From NCBI GenBank assembly GCA_023262855.1, contig JALQYQ010000047.1, forward strand, positions 1-64,000: a stretch of 64,000 bases of DNA, in the 5' to 3' direction. Source of the stretch: Crocinitomicaceae bacterium (lineage in GTDB: Bacteria; Bacteroidota; Bacteroidia; Flavobacteriales_D; Crocinitomicaceae). Below, piece by piece: positions 51,698 to 61,406 of this stretch. The first letter of the stretch is position 1; each line of letters starts with the position of its first letter. The translations under genes were made by a program, and so were the position numbers. Below the pieces are notes generated by a model. It was not told where the DNA came from. It searched no databases and saw only the letters and a program-made list of their open reading frames with translations.

Positions 51698-53611
51698 CTA
51701 CTTTTTAGTTAATGTTCTAAATCCTACAACATGGTTTGATCCGTATTGACGAATGCAAACCTGATCATCTTGATTTCCGCCTAAACAGATGATTTCATTC
51801 GTGGTTTCATCTTTTCCTAAGTAAATTGCTACGTGGCCCTTCCATGAATCTGGATCTTCTCTCCAAAAAACAACAATATCACCTGGTTTTGGATTTGAAG
51901 TGGCTGTTCCTTGTTCTAACCAAGATTTGGCAGTCGCTTTTTTCGAATAAGAGAATCCTGCATTCTTCGCACAGTAGCCAACGAAAACACTGCACCATGC
52001 TTCCTCATCCGATTTGATTGAACCGTTTCCAGTTTCTTTGAAAAAGGTCATGATGGTCTTGTTATCTTGCTCACCTTCAATTTCCTTCACGCCAAAGTAC
52101 TTTCTTGCTTCTTGAATGAGTGGATGTTGCAACAAACTCGCATCTGAAAATTCCAATTCTGCCAATTCATTTAAGAATTTATCTGTTGACGATCCCCATG
52201 ACTCAATAACTGATTTACTACTTGTCGAAGTTGTCGAAACAAGAGCGTTTGCATTCAAAGTTTTTATAAGCGGTAAAGTCGGTCGTGATTTAACTATACC
52301 TTTTAAATACTCAGCTACTTCTAACTCTTCACTCCCATTGTTTTCAATGAAATATTGAACGACCATTCCATTTGGCAACTGCACACTCAATTGTCCTTTT
52401 TTAGCACTTATTGGAACAGAAACTAAGGTCTTTGCTCCTACTTGTTCATTCGTTACATTCGTTACGAGTTGAGGAGTTCCAAAACGATTGTTTATGTCAT
52501 TGAAATCCGTAAATGTTACTTTAACTCCAGAAATGTGTTGATCGAACAAAATCGCTACTTTTCCATTGGCTACCAATTGTTGCTTTGTTGGAAGAAACGA
52601 AATGTATGAAGTACTTTCTTTTACTTGCTCGACATATGCCAATTGATCAAATTGTTCGGATGTTATAGATTTCTCCAAGAGCTGATCTTCTTCCTTTAAT
52701 GGTAAGTGGGAATGAATCATGACCGATGGATCGACTTTTAACCATTTTTCATCCATTGAAGCATCGCTTAAGAGCGCTTGTTCGCCTAAATTGATTTGAT
52801 TCCATGCATGTGCTATTCGAACAAAGTTCTTTCCTTCCTTTTGTTTCTTATAGCCACGAATTGAACGCACATTCAAACCAGCCTTGTTGCCAAGTTGTGC
52901 AATTAATTCGGCCAATTCTAATCGATTCACCTTTCTATTTTCACCAGCAAGTTTTGTACGTAAATCATCAGAACTTTCATGTTGAAGATCAATGGAAGCT
53001 TCATTATCCAAATCTGTTTGTTTGTGGACAAATTCAACAATGGATTGATAGTTATTCCATTGAGAATGTCCACCTTTTGTAATCCATTTAGCCAAATCAG
53101 CCAATTCAATTTTTGCTGCTGCATCTTCGTTTCGAACGATACGCTGTGACAAAGGATCCAAATAAAAAGGGAAAGCGTATTTACTTTTATTGACTGTTTT
53201 CAAAAGGAAATCCTTCTTATTGAACATACTTTGAAAACGCGAAGTGTAAACTTTGTTATCGATGAAGGCAAATTCCTTTTTGTATAAATCACTTGAAAAT
53301 TCTTTGTCTGAAACCTTGAATTGAATTTTTCCAGCAGCAATTGAATACGTCCCGGAATTACGCTTAACAGTACTTTCATGCACTTCGGCCAACACTTCTT
53401 GGCCTTTATTGTACTTGCGCACAGGAACATACACAAGATGCTCGAAGGATTTATCTTGATACAAACGAATGAGTTCAGTTTCCTCTGTTGATTTTGATGG
53501 GACAAACACGTACTTGATTGCTGACTTGCTGATTTTCCAAGAAGTTGGTTTGGCTTGTAAGGTACTGATAGAAACTAATATTCCAATGAAGAAGATCAAT
53601 CCATTTTTCAT
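51698..53611 (-). CDS. Exported transglutaminase-fold protein with C-terminal TIGR02594 hydrolase-like domain
   Basis: 637 residues with signal peptide (MKNGLIFFIGILVSISTLQA). Residues about 170-290 resemble the transglutaminase-like fold: LAELIAQLGNKAGLNVRSIR (20 residues) then GYKK, the HAWNQI histidine motif and WLKVDPS with the Asp. The catalytic cysteine is missing: aligned back from LNVRSIRGY, an Arg (in VNRLELAEL) sits at the Cys position. The C-terminal 130 residues match the TIGR02594 CHAP-like family (EARKYFGVKEIEG, WCSVFVGYCAKNAGFSYSKK, PKPGDIVVFW, GHVAIYLG, GNQDDQVCIRQY), with catalytic Cys and His apparent. It is a likely periplasmic wall hydrolase or adaptor and the first gene of an operon with the 51033 gene. 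Confidence 0.82.
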   Translation of the reverse strand: MKNGLIFFIGILVSISTLQAKPTSWKISKSAIKYVFVPSKSTEETELIRLYQDKSFEHLVYVPVRKYNKGQEVLAEVHESTVKRNSGTYSIAAGKIQFKVSDKEFSSDLYKKEFAFIDNKVYTSRFQSMFNKKDFLLKTVNKSKYAFPFYLDPLSQRIVRNEDAAAKIELADLAKWITKGGHSQWNNYQSIVEFVHKQTDLDNEASIDLQHESSDDLRTKLAGENRKVNRLELAELIAQLGNKAGLNVRSIRGYKKQKEGKNFVRIAHAWNQINLGEQALLSDASMDEKWLKVDPSVMIHSHLPLKEEDQLLEKSITSEQFDQLAYVEQVKESTSYISFLPTKQQLVANGKVAILFDQHISGVKVTFTDFNDINNRFGTPQLVTNVTNEQVGAKTLVSVPISAKKGQLSVQLPNGMVVQYFIENNGSEELEVAEYLKGIVKSRPTLPLIKTLNANALVSTTSTSSKSVIESWGSSTDKFLNELAELEFSDASLLQHPLIQEARKYFGVKEIEGEQDNKTIMTFFKETGNGSIKSDEEAWCSVFVGYCAKNAGFSYSKKATAKSWLEQGTATSNPKPGDIVVFWREDPDSWKGHVAIYLGKDETTNEIICLGGNQDDQVCIRQYGSNHVVGFRTLTKK

Positions 53612-53720
53612 AGTGCGTAATTTTTGTTCGACATTTATAAAAAAGTAAAGATCTTTCCATCCGTTTGTTTTAGCTTGTTTCTAATAATACGCGTTGCTGA
53701 TTGATATGTAACAGTTGGTA

Positions 53721-53760
53721 GAAAAAAAAACTCGAACCAATTCATAATGGTCCGAGTTTT
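53721..53760 (-). terminator. Intrinsic terminator after the 53782 gene
   Basis: A 13-bp stem with one G-T pair (53727-53739 with 53748-53760) is followed on the minus strand by a T run. Confidence 0.85.
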
Positions 53761-53781
53761 AGCTTGTTGAATCGGCGGTTT

Positions 53782-55185
53782 CTAGATGAATCTTGGCGTA
53801 TTTTCTTTTGGCTGAATTAACTTTTCAAACTTGTCATAACTGAAGCGCTCGGTTACAAAATGAAATTTGTTTTCCAAAATCGGACTCAGTGTTGCAGCAT
53901 TTATTTTTGCACGAAAATCCTCTTTCGAAACGAATGCAACCGTTTTATCCGGCAAAATTGCAACTAATGAATAATCATTTTTTGTAATCGGAATGTGTTT
54001 CCAGTCGAATGCATTGAATTTAAAGACGGTACGTTCTTTTTCATCAATAACATACAGCATAACGCGATTAAAGGCTGGGTTCAATTCGTTTTCAAAATCG
54101 AAACTTAAGTTTACCGATGCCAAGATTTCAAGGCTTTTTAATTTATCGATGTTGTACACTCCAAATGAATTGATCTCAAATTTGTTTAATAACCCTGCTT
54201 CTAACTTCAAGCGTTCTTCTTCTTGATCAATTGCAGCGAATTCAATTTCATAAGCCACTAATTCCGTATTGTAAGCTAACACAGCATCCGCCAATTCACT
54301 CGCTGATAATTCAGGTCGCGCCTTCATGGAATATGTTTTTTCAATTATTTTACCGTCATAATCTGTTTGGAAGAACTTAAAATCCATTGTATAAACATTC
54401 GTTTCTTCATCTATTTTCTTCAAGGAAATCTTATCCCAATTGATGCGTAATGCTTCTTCTGGTTGCAGTCCTTTATCAGCAGAAACAAGTGTCCATTTTA
54501 CATCTTTCCACGCTTTCAAATGTGGCATACGTTTGTAATCGGACACCAATTCGAAAACAAAATCATTCGAATCAGCAACAGGATTTATTGGTTTATCTGG
54601 ACGTTCAGGTAAATTCGCCAAAGCGCTATCGCGACGAGCGTTTGGAATCGTCTCAAATGCAGCGCCATTGTCCCAATTTAAATTATCCGTTAAAAAATAA
54701 AGTTTAAAATCCGCATCAGGTTGAATCGCAGAAGCTAATTCAACGTCAACTTTTGCATCTTTTTTCAATTGAAGTTCTTCACCATTTTGTAGTACTTTCA
54801 ATTCCATCATACCTGCAGAAGCAAAGTATTTTTCTCGATCATCACCCGTTTGCATCGGAATACCTGATTGAAAAATCTCACGTGCATTTTGAAACTCACG
54901 GAAATTTAATTCCACTTTACCTTTAACTGGATTTCCATTTTTATCTATGAGTGCATTAGCTGGAATTACAATATGTGTTCCTGTCGTTTGATGAAAAACT
55001 GTTCCTTTTGAGGCATCAAATTCCTGCTTTTGAAAAGCTAAACTCTTCCCTAAAGGTGGGATAATTCCTTCGTCGTAATGTGACAATTTCAAATAAACGA
55101 TATAGCCCAATATACTCAGTGAACTCAAAATTATCGAGGTGAACAAAAATACTTTCTTCGTTCTTTTTATTTTTAAACTAGTCAT
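53782..55185 (-). CDS. Membrane-anchored large exported protein of unknown function
   Basis: 467 residues. A basic N-terminus (MTSLKIKRTKK) precedes a hydrophobic segment at about 13-31 that could be a signal anchor. Residues 55-130 show GTHIVIPANALIDKNGNPVK (20 residues) and GKVELNFREFQNAREIFQSG (20 residues), a beta-sandwich pattern shared by Bacteroidota surface proteins. The remainder has strands and helices such as ELSASELADAVLAYNTELVA (20 residues), with no catalytic motif. It follows the PQQ-type beta-propeller gene by 18 bases and forms an operon with it. Function not recognised. Confidence 0.65.
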   Translation of the reverse strand: MTSLKIKRTKKVFLFTSIILSSLSILGYIVYLKLSHYDEGIIPPLGKSLAFQKQEFDASKGTVFHQTTGTHIVIPANALIDKNGNPVKGKVELNFREFQNAREIFQSGIPMQTGDDREKYFASAGMMELKVLQNGEELQLKKDAKVDVELASAIQPDADFKLYFLTDNLNWDNGAAFETIPNARRDSALANLPERPDKPINPVADSNDFVFELVSDYKRMPHLKAWKDVKWTLVSADKGLQPEEALRINWDKISLKKIDEETNVYTMDFKFFQTDYDGKIIEKTYSMKARPELSASELADAVLAYNTELVAYEIEFAAIDQEEERLKLEAGLLNKFEINSFGVYNIDKLKSLEILASVNLSFDFENELNPAFNRVMLYVIDEKERTVFKFNAFDWKHIPITKNDYSLVAILPDKTVAFVSKEDFRAKINAATLSPILENKFHFVTERFSYDKFEKLIQPKENTPRFI

Positions 55186-55203
55186 AGTCTTGAATTTTTA
55201 AGG

Positions 55204-56550
55204 TTAGTCAATCAAATGATCTGTTGTGATTCCATAATCAAAACAATACAAGAAACCATCGTAGCAACCGATCAACGCATCGATCTTTCCATCTTTGTTG
55301 AAATCACGTAGTACAGGTGTAAATTCTGAGGAAGCCGGTAAATAAGCTTTCACATGAACTTTTCCACTGTTCAAACCAATGAGCATTAATGGTGATTGCC
55401 CTCGGTTTTGCAGGAAATCGTACTGAAATAAGACCACTGCACAGTCTTCGTTATTATAGCGTATTTTTTGCAGCGCAACTTGTCCGTCTCCGTAACGCGG
55501 ATAGATTTTTTCTTCATCCAATTTTCTAAAGGCGCTATCGATGGCTATGATTTTCAAATCATCTGGATTTTTACCCGGAACTAGGATGGATGTTGTTGTA
55601 AAAAATACTCCGTCAGTTTGACTGATTAAACTGTTGCCTAAATCACTATTCGCGTTGATGCGTTTAATCAATTTCCCTTTGGCATTGTAAAAGGCTATAC
55701 AGTCTTTACTTCCATCGTTTCGATTCCATTGCATCACCATCAATTGCGCTTTGGAACCTTCACCAATAATCAATGGTTTTTCTCGTCCCATATTCGAGAC
55801 AAAACCTGATTCTTCCTCTCGATCTATTGACCACAACATTTTTCCCGTATTTCCAGAAATTGCTATAAAACCACCCCAATTTGTGTTGTAAACGAGATCT
55901 TGAACAGCATCACCATTCAAGTCAACCAAACTTGGCTCGTTGAAAAAAATATTCGCTTCCGTAAAGTGCATCTTTACTTTAAATACTGTTCGGTTATCAC
56001 CTGGTTTCCAACCTTCAAAGTCTTGATGATAATACGACCAACGTTCCTTTCCCGTTTTTGCATCAACAGCAACAATTTGACCTGTTTCAGTCGCAAAAGC
56101 AATTGTCTTCTCTGTACCTGAATTAAATTGAACTGGTCTGTGTTCAATATCTCCGGAAGCAGGTATTCGCCATTGAATTGCGCCCAAAGCGTCCACACAA
56201 AGAAATTCTTCGTTATCATTTCCGAAGTAGAATTTTCCATCATAGCTCAGGATTCCATTCACATCCATATCACCAAATTGATCGTTGGCAAAATGAATTT
56301 TTTGAGCACCATTTGAAGCACTCAAAGCAAAGACACCGTTTCCATCGTCGATTGCATAATCACGAAAATGGCTACCATTTGAACCAATGTAAATCAAACC
56401 ATTTGATTCAACTGGAATTGTGCGGTAGCTGGTATTACCAATTTTGGCTTTCCAATGGTATTTTAATTCTGTTTTGAAAGTGCCACGTTTACCGGGTAAA
56501 GCAGCGCTGATGATTCCAATCACCAGCAGAAATAGAAGGAGTTTTTTCAT
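55204..56550 (-). CDS. PQQ-like beta-propeller exported protein
   Basis: 448 residues with a signal peptide (MKKLLLFLLVIGIISAALPG). Repeating blade strands are clear: GLIYIGSNGSHFRDYAIDDG (20 residues), GVFALSASNGAQKIHF, GQIVAVDAKTGKERWSYYHQ (20 residues), GGFIAISGNTGKMLWSIDRE (20 residues) and GKIDALIGCYDGFLYCFDYG (20 residues). VDLNGDAVQDLVYNT and RDFNKDGKIDALIG are FG-GAP-type calcium-binding loops as well. Propellers of this type are scaffolds or bind metal/PQQ; PQQ enzyme activity cannot be claimed. It is the first gene of the operon leading to the 53782 gene. Confidence 0.8.
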   Translation of the reverse strand: MKKLLLFLLVIGIISAALPGKRGTFKTELKYHWKAKIGNTSYRTIPVESNGLIYIGSNGSHFRDYAIDDGNGVFALSASNGAQKIHFANDQFGDMDVNGILSYDGKFYFGNDNEEFLCVDALGAIQWRIPASGDIEHRPVQFNSGTEKTIAFATETGQIVAVDAKTGKERWSYYHQDFEGWKPGDNRTVFKVKMHFTEANIFFNEPSLVDLNGDAVQDLVYNTNWGGFIAISGNTGKMLWSIDREEESGFVSNMGREKPLIIGEGSKAQLMVMQWNRNDGSKDCIAFYNAKGKLIKRINANSDLGNSLISQTDGVFFTTTSILVPGKNPDDLKIIAIDSAFRKLDEEKIYPRYGDGQVALQKIRYNNEDCAVVLFQYDFLQNRGQSPLMLIGLNSGKVHVKAYLPASSEFTPVLRDFNKDGKIDALIGCYDGFLYCFDYGITTDHLID

Positions 56551-56757
56551 ACTTTATGATTTAAATTAAACGTTCATGGAGAGTTTGAACTAGACTATAA
56601 CGGAAACATCAAAAATGTAACACGTAATAATTAAGCACTAACTAACGAGTAATTTTAAACCATACGCCTTGTTTGTTTATTATAGTACGAACGCATCGCG
56701 ATAATGTAACAAGGACTGAAAAAATATTTTTTGAATTAGAATTGAATTAGAAATGAA

Positions 56758-57744
56758 TTAAAAACTGTATAAATACCATTTTCCGTCTCGAAGAATAACA
56801 TTCATTTCTTCATTTACTTCACTATCATAGCCAAAAGTGACTGGAACTTTAGCCGTAATTTTTGTAACATATATAACCTCTCCAGTAACAGTTCCTGTTC
56901 CAAAAACACCACTAAATGCACTTTGCTCCTCTTCAGTAGCATTTGCAATTTGGCAAATACTTTTTGTATCACCATCATTTTCTTCCATTGGATCACAAAG
57001 GTTATACAATTCATAGTAAGCACCTGTATTTGCAACTTCGAAAATCTTTTCTACCAGCCAAACCGGATTGTCTCTCGGATCAACCTCTTCTTCTTCAGTA
57101 TATTCTACATCAAGAACCTCTTCGTCATCGATCGTTTCACCATCAGTTTCGTATACAATCATATCCTCCTCCTCAACTGGCATGAATTCAGTGCCTACCT
57201 CCAAGAAATAATCGAAATATTGCTCAATGTTAGAAAGCGTTACAACTTCCAAATTAAGCTGACCACTTTGTTCGTTAACTGTAAACGTATTTGATATCAA
57301 ATCAATCGTTTTTTCATAGGCTCCACTTTGCTCATAATTGCCTAAATAACTTTCTCCATATTCAATTAATCGCATATTCTTTAACGTTCTATCATACTTC
57401 AGAATCAACGATTTACCAAATCGGCCTACACCAAAAGAAGATGAAATAGTTAGAATACTATTTTCATAGGTAAAGTAATTCATATCACTTTCCCATGGAA
57501 ACCAATAATAATTGCCACTTACTTTATAACTTGAGCTAATGAATACCAATATGCAATAACCAAAATCTTCGCTTTCACATGTTACTATCAGATCTTTCGC
57601 TGCATCTCCGTCAAAATCAGCGGAAAGCGCTTGTGGATTGTTATCGTAATCAAAATACTGTGTAAAGTTCCCAGGTAATTCGTACTGCTGAGTCAATGCA
57701 AAACTTGAAATTGCAACGAAACAAATTAATAGTGCCTTTTTCAT
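56758..57744 (-). CDS. Exported FG-GAP-like protein with acidic linker and C-terminal NTF2-like domain
   Basis: 328 residues with signal peptide (MKKALLICFVAISSFALTQQ). Residues about 35-160 include SADFDGDAAKDLIVTCESED (20 residues), an FG-GAP/integrin-alpha-type loop. Residues 205-240 are strongly acidic (EEEDMIVYETDGETIDDEEV, 20 residues, then EYTEEEEVDPRD). The last 90 residues look like a small alpha/beta domain with GTVTGEVIYVTKITAKVPVT (20 residues) and a final ILRDGKWYLYSF strand as in DUF4878-like folds. It lies 21 bases downstream of the last kinase gene on the same strand, so it may belong to the kinase operon. Confidence 0.65.
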   Translation of the reverse strand: MKKALLICFVAISSFALTQQYELPGNFTQYFDYDNNPQALSADFDGDAAKDLIVTCESEDFGYCILVFISSSYKVSGNYYWFPWESDMNYFTYENSILTISSSFGVGRFGKSLILKYDRTLKNMRLIEYGESYLGNYEQSGAYEKTIDLISNTFTVNEQSGQLNLEVVTLSNIEQYFDYFLEVGTEFMPVEEEDMIVYETDGETIDDEEVLDVEYTEEEEVDPRDNPVWLVEKIFEVANTGAYYELYNLCDPMEENDGDTKSICQIANATEEEQSAFSGVFGTGTVTGEVIYVTKITAKVPVTFGYDSEVNEEMNVILRDGKWYLYSF

Positions 57745-57765
57745 CTCTTTTTATTTCATTTAAAA

Positions 57766-59871
57766 TTAATCACAACCTTCAGTAGATTTTTCATGCTCAA
57801 ATAAAATTTCTTCTCCTTGATATATTTTTATAGACCAAATTGAACCGCCGACAGATAAATAGGAATCTAAATCGATTATTAATTCATCTGTAATGGATAA
57901 CTCGTCTTCAAGCTGGATCAATCGATCACTGCCAAGTTTTTCACGAATTTCTAAACGTAGGTTATCACCTGATCCTTTAATTCGGATTTTTTTATAATTA
58001 TCTCCATCAAAACTGCACAGCCCTGAATAACTTCCATTTTCAAACAACGTACTATTGCATGAATAGGATTCACTGTATTCACCTGATTCCTGATCATAAT
58101 CAGCGCATTCACCATCAATAAACTGTATCAAATCAATATCACCTTTTTCAAATTTGATTTCTGGATCTTCAGCACGTTGGTTTTTCAATTTGGATGAAAT
58201 ATCATAATTTAACAAATGACTTACCTCACTAATTGGCACACTAAAAGGTAAATTTCCTGCTGCTCCAGAAGCCACTTCATATTTATCATAAGAAAAAGTG
58301 AAATTTCCATTTTCGATATAGAAATTTTTCGGGCAATAAAACTGACCATTCTCAAAGGTGAATTCATAACCAAAGTCGGTTCCAACAGGACCTAAACCGT
58401 ATTGTTTTCTAAATTGTATTTCAGCAATTCCTGTGAAAATTTCGATATTACTGATGATATCTTGAAGACCAAGTACTTTTGCTGTTTCACGATCGACCAA
58501 CTTATATTCAGCCGCTTGCCAACCCGTTCCACCACACAAATATCCATACATATACATTTTTACTTGATCAAATTTTACAAAATTTGTATCAATCGAAATA
58601 GAATCATGAAGCTCTGATCCATATTCAATGTCTTGGCATTCAATTTCAGCATCACTTTTAGAAACGGATAAAAGCCTCTGTAAGAATTCTACACTTATAC
58701 TATCTTTCTGAAAGCTAAGCGTATCTTTTACAAATGAATTTTTAATCACAAATTCTTCGACCAAATCATTTACTTTACGCTGATATGGAAGTAATTCTCC
58801 TTCATCCGCTTGATAAAAGGCATAATAGGTGCTAAACTCTTTTCCTTCAGATACATAACCCTGCTGAATATGCCATTTATTCTCTGGCTCGGGATTAAAA
58901 AATGTAAAAGCTAAGAAAATACCAATCGCAGCAGCGGCAATTCCCAAAGTAATCCACAACCACGTTTTATTCTTTGTCTTTTCTACAGGTGTGTTCGTCG
59001 AATTAGAATGATTGACAACAGGCTTTGTGGGACTTGCTTTTGGGGTTAAAACAATTCCTTTTTTCAAATCCACAACTAATTCATCACACGATTGATAGCG
59101 CCCTTCACATTCCTTTGCTGTTGCTTTACATATGATATTCCACATTGAACGATAGTCAGTTCCCATCGTTTGTGTTAAGTCCAAAAGTGGCTCCTTTACA
59201 ATTCGGTCATAAATTTCATATTCCGTTGTAAACGATTTGTATGGACAAACACCCGTCAATAACTCATAAAACGTAACACCTAGTGAATAAATATCACTTC
59301 TATGATCCAATATTTGTCCACGCACTTGTTCTGGTGACATGTAATAAACAGTTCCAATTTGAGTTCCTGTTTTCGTTAATTGATGATTTCCTTCACCAAC
59401 CAATTTTGCAATACCAAAATCGAGTACTTTGATTTGATCATCCGCAGTAACAATAAAGTTGGAAGGTTTTACATCGCGATGAATGATTCCATTTTTATGT
59501 GCATAGATGAAGGCCTCAACGACTTGAATCATGAGCTTTTTTGCTCTTTCAATTGAAATCGGAGCCACTTGAGCCTTGATCAGCTCATCCAAGCCTTGAC
59601 CTTCCACGTATTCCATGATTAAGTACAACCCTCCATCCTGCTCCACGTAATCAATCAGACCAACAATGTTCGGATGCTGCAAATGCGCCAACATGGAAGC
59701 TTCATTTTTAAAGCGCAAACGAATTTCTTCATTTTTCACCAATTCAGGCTTTAACACTTTTATAGCTACTTTTCGTTTTATCGCAACATGTTCTGCTAAG
59801 TATACATCTCCCATTCCACCTTCACCAATAAGGGAAATAATCGTATAATTTTGAATTTGTTGGTTGATCAT
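57766..59871 (-). CDS. Membrane Ser/Thr protein kinase with DUF3298-like exported domain
   Basis: 701 residues. Kinase domain 1-275: GEGGMGDVY loop 16-24, K38 of VAIK, E57 of helix C, catalytic D133 in HRDVKPSN, D151 of DFG, activation segment with GTVYYMSPEQV. It is an RD kinase of the bacterial PknB type. After a linker, a membrane helix at about 303-325 (TWLWITLGIAAAAIGIFLAF, 20 residues) leads to an extracytoplasmic part of about 370 residues. Part of this resembles DUF3298 (GLQDIISNIEIFTGIAEIQF, 20 residues, then FTFENGQFYCPKNFYIENGN, 20 residues). It is the first of four adjacent kinases in sequence order and the last in transcription order, 21 bases before the 56758 gene. Confidence 0.92.
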   Translation of the reverse strand: MINQQIQNYTIISLIGEGGMGDVYLAEHVAIKRKVAIKVLKPELVKNEEIRLRFKNEASMLAHLQHPNIVGLIDYVEQDGGLYLIMEYVEGQGLDELIKAQVAPISIERAKKLMIQVVEAFIYAHKNGIIHRDVKPSNFIVTADDQIKVLDFGIAKLVGEGNHQLTKTGTQIGTVYYMSPEQVRGQILDHRSDIYSLGVTFYELLTGVCPYKSFTTEYEIYDRIVKEPLLDLTQTMGTDYRSMWNIICKATAKECEGRYQSCDELVVDLKKGIVLTPKASPTKPVVNHSNSTNTPVEKTKNKTWLWITLGIAAAAIGIFLAFTFFNPEPENKWHIQQGYVSEGKEFSTYYAFYQADEGELLPYQRKVNDLVEEFVIKNSFVKDTLSFQKDSISVEFLQRLLSVSKSDAEIECQDIEYGSELHDSISIDTNFVKFDQVKMYMYGYLCGGTGWQAAEYKLVDRETAKVLGLQDIISNIEIFTGIAEIQFRKQYGLGPVGTDFGYEFTFENGQFYCPKNFYIENGNFTFSYDKYEVASGAAGNLPFSVPISEVSHLLNYDISSKLKNQRAEDPEIKFEKGDIDLIQFIDGECADYDQESGEYSESYSCNSTLFENGSYSGLCSFDGDNYKKIRIKGSGDNLRLEIREKLGSDRLIQLEDELSITDELIIDLDSYLSVGGSIWSIKIYQGEEILFEHEKSTEGCD

Positions 59872-59896
59872 CCTTTTATATATAATTTGTTTAAAG

Positions 59897-61390
59897 TTAC
59901 CTGTAATCTTCGAAATGAAGATCTGTTACTTTTAATTCGCGGTAAGAAACAAAATTAAAGTTTTCATCGATACCTAATTCCACTTTAATCTTACAATATT
60001 GGTACATTTCCTTTGATGTGCGATAGCAGGAGAAATCCACCCAATACGTCCAATAATCTATCCCGTTTTCTTTACGGTCAAATTCAATTTCATCATTTAT
60101 AACACTTGCTTCAGACGCCACATATTCTGTATTGTTCTGATGATTTTCATTCAACTTATCTGGATTTGTGTTTTTCCAATTGATAAATTGTAGAATATCT
60201 GCAGCATAAAAATCCCAAGCATCATAAACTGTAGAGCCAACTGCTGAATAATATCGTTCAACTTTGTTTTTCACCTGGCCATATGGATAAAAAGGTTCTT
60301 GAATTTCTTGTTCAATTTCCTCAAGTGAACCATTTGTACTTTCCGTATTTACCTGAGTGCTTGTGCTATCGATTGGTTGTTGATTTAATTCACTTTCAAT
60401 TGGCTCATCAGATGGTTTAGTTTGCTGCCAAACGAAATAACCAATACCTAATACAGCAACGATAATTAAAACAATTAACCAAGCTTTGCTTTTCGATTCT
60501 TTTTTAACAGGAACAGAATCAACTGTTCTTACAGTTTGTTGAATTGGTTTAACCACTTTCGGTGCTTCAACAAGTTCTTTCTTCAAGTCTGAAACAAAAT
60601 CAACACACGATTGGTAGCGATCATTTAGTTCTTTTGCTGTTGCTTTTGAAATGATGTTCCACATCGATCGATATGCGCTACCCATGGTTTGCGTTAAATC
60701 GAGTAATGGCTCTTTAACGATGTTGTCATAAATCTCATATTCTGTTGTCATTGATCTGTATGGACACACGCCTGTCAAAAGCTCATAAAACGTAACACCC
60801 AATGAATAAATATCACTTCGATGATCTAAATTTTGACCTCTCACTTGTTCTGGAGACATGTAATAAACCGTTCCAATTTGTGTACCTGTCTTGGTTAAAT
60901 GATGATTTCCTTCACCAACCAATTTAGCGATTCCAAAGTCTAGAACTTTTACTTGGTCGTCAGCTGTAACAATAACATTGGAAGGTTTTACATCGCGATG
61001 AATGATTCCATTTTTATGCGCATAAATGAACGCCTCGACGATTTGAATCATCAGCTTTTTTGCTCTTTCAATTGAAATCGGAGCCATTTGAGCTTTAATC
61101 AGTTCATCCAATCCTTGTCCTTCAACGTATTCCATGATTAGGTACAAACCTCCATCCTGCTCAACATAATCAATCAGACCAACGATGTTGGGATGTTGCA
61201 AATGCGCCAACATGGAAGCCTCATTCTTGAAACGTAAACGAATTTCTTCATTCTTCACCAATTCAGGTTTCAATACTTTGATTGCAACTTTGCGCTGAAT
61301 TGAAATGTGTTCAGCTAGATAAACGTCTCCCATTCCTCCTTCTCCGATGAGGGAAATGATTTTATAGTTTTGAATTTGTTGGTTGATCAT
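59897..61390 (-). CDS. Membrane Ser/Thr protein kinase, close paralog of the 57766 gene
   Basis: 497 residues. The kinase domain (1-276) is almost the same as that of the 57766 product: by eye about 25 of 276 residues differ (roughly 91% identity), with the catalytic K38, D133 and D151 shared. Beyond it, a helix at about 305-325 (AWLIVLIIVAVLGIGYFVWQ, 20 residues) leads to a different and shorter extracytoplasmic region with a Glu/Thr/Ser linker and a cap ending VSYRELKVTDLHFEDYR. The two probably arose by a recent duplication or by gene conversion of the 5' half. It lies 25 bases upstream of the 57766 gene. Confidence 0.92.
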   Translation of the reverse strand: MINQQIQNYKIISLIGEGGMGDVYLAEHISIQRKVAIKVLKPELVKNEEIRLRFKNEASMLAHLQHPNIVGLIDYVEQDGGLYLIMEYVEGQGLDELIKAQMAPISIERAKKLMIQIVEAFIYAHKNGIIHRDVKPSNVIVTADDQVKVLDFGIAKLVGEGNHHLTKTGTQIGTVYYMSPEQVRGQNLDHRSDIYSLGVTFYELLTGVCPYRSMTTEYEIYDNIVKEPLLDLTQTMGSAYRSMWNIISKATAKELNDRYQSCVDFVSDLKKELVEAPKVVKPIQQTVRTVDSVPVKKESKSKAWLIVLIIVAVLGIGYFVWQQTKPSDEPIESELNQQPIDSTSTQVNTESTNGSLEEIEQEIQEPFYPYGQVKNKVERYYSAVGSTVYDAWDFYAADILQFINWKNTNPDKLNENHQNNTEYVASEASVINDEIEFDRKENGIDYWTYWVDFSCYRTSKEMYQYCKIKVELGIDENFNFVSYRELKVTDLHFEDYR

Positions 61391-61406
61391 TTTTTAATAC
61401 AATAGA

